From: Anaerolineae bacterium
GTDB lineage: Bacteria; Chloroflexota; Anaerolineae; B4-G1; DUEL01
Length of the DNA stretch: 64,000 bases
NCBI GenBank assembly: GCA_025060135.1
Contig: JANXCY010000006.1
Coordinates: 32,607 to 96,606 of the forward strand
Direction: 5' to 3'
Part shown: positions 59,427-64,000 of the stretch, in pieces
How the letters are laid out: each line of letters begins with the position of its first letter
Numbering within the stretch: position 1 is the first letter of the stretch
Program-made: the position numbers and the translations under genes
Notes under the pieces: model-generated
The model's database searches: none
Told to the model about the DNA's origin: nothing
What the model saw: only the letters and a program-made list of their open reading frames with translations

Positions 59427-60620
59427 ATGAAGAGCGATCGCGTCCTTCGCCTGTGGCTGTTCGCTTTGACCCTGCTGGCGATGCTGGCCGCTCTGCTGGG
59501 CGGATTGGTCGGCTGTGGGGGTACGGCTCCAGTCGCTACCCCGACGCCGACCCGGACCCCATTACCGGCGAGAACACCCACGCCGTGGCCCTCGCCGACC
59601 CTGACACCGACCCCTCTCGCCACCCCCACCTCCACGCCGTTGCCGGAGAACGTCAACCCCCTGACCGGCGAGGTGGTAGCGGATAAGACGGTGCTGGACC
59701 GGGTGCCCGTCCTCATTAAAATCACCAATTACCCGCCGGAGCATGTCTGGCCGCAAGCGGGAATCAACAGCGCCGACCTGATTTTTGAGCACTACAACGA
59801 GGGCTTCCGCTACAGCACCCGCTGGACGGGCATCTACCTGAGTAAAGACCCCGCGCGGGTGGGGCCGGTCCGCAGCGGTCGGTTGATTGATATGGAACTG
59901 ACCGCTATCTACAAAGGGGTCCTGGCCTGCTGGGGCTTCAGCGACGGTGTCCGGGACATCATGCGGGATTCCGACCTGTATCCCGACCGGATTGTCTCCT
60001 ACAGCCTCCCCGAGACGCTGAGTCCGGACCCCTTCTACCGGGATTTCAGCCGGGACGTCCCCCTGGAGCATACCGGCTACACCGATCCGGGCCGGGTGCG
60101 GGTCTGGGCAGAAGCGCGCGGGATCAAAGGTCGCCAGCCGGGCCTGGAGGGGATGGTTTTCTCCAGCGAGCCCCCTACAGATGGGATGCCTGCCCGCCGC
60201 CTGCGCATCTCCTGGCATCAACTGGAAACGGAGTGGGTCTACGACCCGGCCTCCGGCCGCTACCTCCGGTTCTCCAACGGCCAGGCGCACACCGACGCGC
60301 TGGACGGTCAGCAACTGAGTGTGGCCAACGTCGTCGTCCTCTACGTCTCCCAGTGGCTAACAAACATTGTGGAGGAACCCCACAGCGGCCTGCTATCCAT
60401 CCAGTGGGCCCTATGGAACCAGGATAATCCTTACCGGCGCGCCGTTATCCTGCGAGATGGGGTGGCCATAGAGGGTATCTGGAATCGGGAAAGGCGCTGG
60501 GACATGCTTATCCTGACCGACCCAGTTGGCAACCCCATCCCCCTGAAGCCGGGCAACACCTTTTTTGAAGTCGTCCCGACGACAGGAGAGTGGGAAATCC
60601 CGGTGGTGTTAGAGCCCTGA
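59427..60620 (+). CDS. DUF3048 (YerB-like) lipoprotein
   Basis: Lipobox LVGCGG; NPLTGEVV...DRVPVLIKITNYPPEHVWPQAGINSADLIFEHYNEGFRYSTRWTGIYLSKDPARVGPVRSGRLID. Confidence 0.92.
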   Translation: MKSDRVLRLWLFALTLLAMLAALLGGLVGCGGTAPVATPTPTRTPLPARTPTPWPSPTLTPTPLATPTSTPLPENVNPLTGEVVADKTVLDRVPVLIKITNYPPEHVWPQAGINSADLIFEHYNEGFRYSTRWTGIYLSKDPARVGPVRSGRLIDMELTAIYKGVLACWGFSDGVRDIMRDSDLYPDRIVSYSLPETLSPDPFYRDFSRDVPLEHTGYTDPGRVRVWAEARGIKGRQPGLEGMVFSSEPPTDGMPARRLRISWHQLETEWVYDPASGRYLRFSNGQAHTDALDGQQLSVANVVVLYVSQWLTNIVEEPHSGLLSIQWALWNQDNPYRRAVILRDGVAIEGIWNRERRWDMLILTDPVGNPIPLKPGNTFFEVVPTTGEWEIPVVLEP

Positions 60621-60647
60621 CGGACGATTTCGCCGCCTAAAACTAAA

Positions 60648-60680
60648 GGTGCGGTGGCCTCTGGCCACCGCACCCTCTCT
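60648..60680 (+). terminator. Hairpin downstream of DUF3048 gene
   Basis: Perfect 12-bp stem GGTGCGGTGGCC-TCT-GGCCACCGCACC. Confidence 0.65.
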
Positions 60681-60794
60681 CGCCGCAAAATCCACCCACT
60701 CCTGTTCCGCCCTCGCTTCTCGGCCGACCGCGATCCAACCCCCCAGTTCCATTCCCGGGGCTGGATCCCTTATGACGCGCTGCTTACCCGATAA

Positions 60795-60826
60795 TTGTTG
60801 ACAAAATCGCTCAACAATGTTACAAT
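60795..60826 (+). promoter_or_regulatory. Consensus promoter TTGACA-N17-TACAAT with overlapping inverted repeat TTGTTGA-N9-TCAACAA
   Basis: -35 60798-60803, -10 60821-60826; IR arms 60795-60801 and 60811-60817. Confidence 0.8.
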
Positions 60827-60835
60827 ACAGACACT

Positions 60836-61297
60836 ATGAGACTCTCCACCCGAGGCCGATACGCGGTTCGCGCGATGGTGGATATCGCCCTTCATGCCCA
60901 TGAGGGTCCCATCTCCCGGGGGGCAATTGCCCATCGTCAGGGAATTTCCTCCGACTATATCGCCCAGTTGTTCCGCAGACTGGAGCGGGCCGGGCTGGTG
61001 GAGGGGGTGAAGGGCCCCGCTGGAGGATACCGCTTGAGGCGCCCCCCCTCGGAAATCACTGTTGGCGAGATTATCCGGGCGGTAGAAGGCCCCATTGCGC
61101 TGGTGCATTGTGTGGCGCCAGGCAGTGAAAAACAGTGCCGCCGGGCTAACGGTTGTGTAACCCGATCCCTGTGGCAACAGGTCTCGGAGACCCTCACCGC
61201 TCTGCTGGATCGCGTGACGCTCCAGGACCTATGTAATCAGGCCAGGGAAAGGGAGACAATTCCTGGCGGCTCTATCCTCTCCCAGAAAACTCGATAA
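60836..61297 (+). CDS. Rrf2-family transcriptional regulator
   Basis: [70 protein letters not shown]; Cys-x8-Cys-x5-Cys. Confidence 0.93.
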   Translation: MRLSTRGRYAVRAMVDIALHAHEGPISRGAIAHRQGISSDYIAQLFRRLERAGLVEGVKGPAGGYRLRRPPSEITVGEIIRAVEGPIALVHCVAPGSEKQCRRANGCVTRSLWQQVSETLTALLDRVTLQDLCNQARERETIPGGSILSQKTR

Positions 61298-61326
61298 AGA
61301 CTTTTTATCTACCCAGAGGAGGTACC

Positions 61327-62286
61327 ATGGCCCGCATCTACAGCGACATCACCAAAACCATCGGCGATACCCCCCTGGTCCGCCTGAATCGTCTGACGGC
61401 TGGGTTGGAGGCGACGGTGCTGGTCAAACTGGAGTGCTTCAATCCCCTCTCCAGCGTCAAAGACCGCATCGGCGTCAGCATGATTGAGGCGGCGGAGCGG
61501 GAGGGGAAAATCGGCCCGGATACCATTCTCATAGAGCCTACCAGCGGGAATACGGGTATCGCGCTGGCTTTCGTCTGCGCGGCGCGGGGGTACCGGCTGG
61601 TCTTGACGATGCCGGAGACGATGAGCATAGAGCGGCGCAAACTCCTGCGCGCGCTGGGAGCCGAACTCATCCTGACCCCGGGCGAGGAAGGAATGCGGGG
61701 CGCGGTGCGGCGGGCCGAAGAACTGGCCGCGAAAGACCCCCGGTATTTGCTACTGAACCAGTTCGGCAACCCCGCCAATCCGGACATCCATCGCCGGACC
61801 ACTGCGATAGAAATCTGGCGGGATACCGATGGCGCGGTGGACATTGTGGTGGCGGGAGTCGGCACCGGTGGAACCATAACGGGAGTAGCGGAGACACTGA
61901 AGCCCCTCAAGCCCTCCCTGCGGACCGTGGCGGTGGAACCGGCCGCTTCCCCGGTCCTCTCCGGTGGCCAGCCCGGCCGACACCGCATCCAGGGCATCGG
62001 CGCGGGGTTTATCCCCGACGTGCTCCGATTAGACCTGGTGGACGAAATCATCCAGGCGACGGACGACGACGCTATCCGAACAGCCCGGCGGCTGGCCCGG
62101 GAGGAGGGGATTCTGGTGGGGATTTCCTCCGGTGCGGTGGCCTGGGCCGCACTACAGGTGGCAGCCCGCCCGGAGAACGCGGGCAAACTGATCGTCGCCG
62201 TTCTCCCCGATACCGGCGAGCGCTACCTGAGCACCGACCTCTTTGCCGACGAGGAGGCCGGGATGACCGTCGCCGGATGTCTGTAG
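61327..62286 (+). CDS. cysK: Cysteine synthase A (O-acetylserine sulfhydrylase)
   Basis: [63 protein letters not shown]. Confidence 0.95.
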   Translation: MARIYSDITKTIGDTPLVRLNRLTAGLEATVLVKLECFNPLSSVKDRIGVSMIEAAEREGKIGPDTILIEPTSGNTGIALAFVCAARGYRLVLTMPETMSIERRKLLRALGAELILTPGEEGMRGAVRRAEELAAKDPRYLLLNQFGNPANPDIHRRTTAIEIWRDTDGAVDIVVAGVGTGGTITGVAETLKPLKPSLRTVAVEPAASPVLSGGQPGRHRIQGIGAGFIPDVLRLDLVDEIIQATDDDAIRTARRLAREEGILVGISSGAVAWAALQVAARPENAGKLIVAVLPDTGERYLSTDLFADEEAGMTVAGCL

Positions 62287-62307
62287 CGGAAATAAACAGC
62301 GCCACTT

Positions 62308-62376
62308 AGCACAGGCGGTTAGCCTGTGCTCTGCAGGCCTGGCGGCCTGCGCTACAGGCCAGCGGCCTGCGCTACG
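62308..62376. repeat. Cluster of palindromic repeat units (AGCACAGGC/GCCTGTGCT and GCAGGCC-TGGC-GGCCTGC)
   Basis: Direct reading. Confidence 0.75.
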
Positions 62377-62428
62377 GTGCCGCAAGTCTCCGGAGGACCT
62401 GAATTTTCAGATAGGCTTTCAGTCACAA

Positions 62429-64000
62429 ATGGCTCAACAGCAAACGGTAGAGATTCCGATCAAGGGGATGGACTGTGCCGAGTGCGCCCTGCACGTTCAG
62501 CAGGCTATCGCCCGCCTGCCTGGCGTGGAATCGGTCCAGGTCCTGCTGGCGGCCGAAAAGGCCATCGTCCGGCTGGACCCGGAGCAGGTGGACCTATCCG
62601 CCATTCGCCGGGCCGTCGCCGCAGCGGGCGACTATTGGGTGCCCGAAACCGCGCCCGCCATCCGCCCGACCGGTGACCTGAGCCGCCGCCCGCTGATGCT
62701 GCTGGGGATTGTCTTCGGCATCGTGCTGGTTGCCGTCGTTGCAGGGGAATGGCTGGGCCTGTTCCGGGCCCTCAACGAGCGGGTGCCGTTGCCGATCGGC
62801 ATCGCTCTCGTGATTGCGGGCGGCTGGCCCGTGTTCCGCAACGTGGTCCGCGCGGCGCTCAAGGGGCAGATTCTCTCCCATACCCTGATGACGCTGGGGG
62901 TGATCGCGGCGCTGGCCGTGGGCGAGTGGGTGACCGCCGTGCTCCTGGTCGTCTTTATGCGCATCGGCGACTACGTGGAGAACGCGACCACGACCGGTGC
63001 CCGCCGGGCCATCCGGGAACTGATGGCCCTCACTCCGCAGACAGCCCGCGTGGAACGGGACGGCGCGGAGGTGGAGGTGCCTGTCGCGGAAGTCCGGGCC
63101 GGTGAGACGGTGATTGTGCGGCCCGGCGAGCGGATCCCGGTGGACGGCGAGGTCGTCGCCGGGCAGGCCACGGTGGACCAGTCGGCCATCACGGGGGAAT
63201 CCATGCCCGTGGAGGTCGCTGCGGGTTCCTGTGTCTTCGCCGCGACGATCGCCCAACTGGGAGGCCTGCGCGTCCGGGCGCTGCGGGTGGGCGCGGATAC
63301 GACCTTCGGGCGGGTCATCCGGATGGTAGAGGAAGCCGAAGCCCACCGCGCCGAGGTCCAGCGGTTCGCCGACCGGTTCAGTACCTACTATCTGCCCGTT
63401 GTCCTGGGGATCGCCGCACTGACGTGGCTCTTCGGCCGCAATCTGCTGGCCGTTGCTGCCGTGCTGGTCGTGGTGTGCTCCTGCTCCATCGCGTTGGCGA
63501 CGCCGGTGGCGATGCTGGCCGCCATTGGCGGGAGCGCCCGGCGCGGGCTGCTCATCAAAGGCGGCCGGTACATGGAGGCACTGGCGCGCGCCGATGTGGT
63601 GCTGGTAGATAAGACCGGCACGCTGACGCTGGGCCGTCCACAGATTACGGACATCCTTTCGCTGGACGGGAGGCCTGTCTCCGAGATTCTGGTTCTGGCC
63701 GCCTCGGCGGAGCGGTACTCCGAGCATCCGCTGGCCGAGGCGTTGCGCGCGGCGGCGCGGGCCCGGGGGCTTCCGCTCCTGGAGCCGGAAGAGTTCACCG
63801 CGGTGCCCGGTTTGGGCGTTCGGGCCCGGGTGAACGGCGAAGTCATCGCCGTCGGCAACCGCCGGTTTCTGCCAGAGGCGGAGGCATTGCCCCAGACGCA
63901 GCAACTGGAGAGAGAGGGCAAGACGCCGCTGTTTGTCTCCTGCAACGGCAGGGTCATCGGTATCCTCGCCGCCGCCGACACGCTCCGGCCGGAAGTCCCT
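62429..64000 (+). CDS. Heavy-metal P1B-type ATPase (3' truncated by window), CSC metal-site motif
   Basis: N-terminal HMA GMDCAEC; QSAITGESMPVEV; VVVCSCSIALATPVAMLAAIGGSARRGLLIKGG; DKTGTLTLG; no stop before window end, so missing from the ORF list. Confidence 0.93.
   Translation, partial: MAQQQTVEIPIKGMDCAECALHVQQAIARLPGVESVQVLLAAEKAIVRLDPEQVDLSAIRRAVAAAGDYWVPETAPAIRPTGDLSRRPLMLLGIVFGIVLVAVVAGEWLGLFRALNERVPLPIGIALVIAGGWPVFRNVVRAALKGQILSHTLMTLGVIAALAVGEWVTAVLLVVFMRIGDYVENATTTGARRAIRELMALTPQTARVERDGAEVEVPVAEVRAGETVIVRPGERIPVDGEVVAGQATVDQSAITGESMPVEVAAGSCVFAATIAQLGGLRVRALRVGADTTFGRVIRMVEEAEAHRAEVQRFADRFSTYYLPVVLGIAALTWLFGRNLLAVAAVLVVVCSCSIALATPVAMLAAIGGSARRGLLIKGGRYMEALARADVVLVDKTGTLTLGRPQITDILSLDGRPVSEILVLAASAERYSEHPLAEALRAAARARGLPLLEPEEFTAVPGLGVRARVNGEVIAVGNRRFLPEAEALPQTQQLEREGKTPLFVSCNGRVIGILAAADTLRPEVP

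Overview
High-GC bacterial chromosomal window. Gene content and intergenic repeat style suggest an anaerobic, possibly thermophilic Chloroflexota/Anaerolineae-like organism; that is inference, no marker was searched. About 43 protein-coding genes are supported, plus one tRNA-Phe(GAA) and one frameshifted pseudogene. Recognisable blocks: acyl-CoA dehydrogenase/EtfBA; RicT/PIG-L/M20/galactokinase/GT39; an orphan molybdopterin dehydrogenase subunit; SLT lytic transglycosylase divergent from a THEP1-type NTPase; Wzz-like/BY-kinase-like pair; orphan IorB; DAGK-like, SDR and an unknown protein; a triple PA14 protein; an Amt-family protein; Mut7-C; FemAB-like; GalE; threonine aldolase; PBP1A/GatA/PhoU; a 43-aa ORF plus YeiH-like exporter; translin-like/Pyk/archaeal-type FBPase; CreD-like/FadD-like; LysM lipoprotein; a very large amidase_3 protein; superoxide reductase; S1/IF-1; GyrA; ADP-forming acyl-CoA synthetase; DUF3048 lipoprotein; Rrf2/CysK; and a truncated P1B ATPase. 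I see no CRISPR array, prophage, transposase or obvious defence island. The best leads are (i) an Amt-fold protein that has lost both pore histidines, (ii) palindromic intergenic repeats inserted in frame inside the giant amidase gene, (iii) a BY-kinase-like protein with a degenerate P-loop, (iv) a P1B ATPase with CSC in place of CPC, (v) an unlisted 43-aa membrane micro-ORF in front of the YeiH-like exporter, (vi) a putative attenuator in the S1/IF-1 leader, and (vii) an Rrf2 promoter with an embedded inverted repeat. Two nearly pure G/C homopolymer blocks (~27003-27115 and ~54405-54585) look like assembly or sequencing artefacts.
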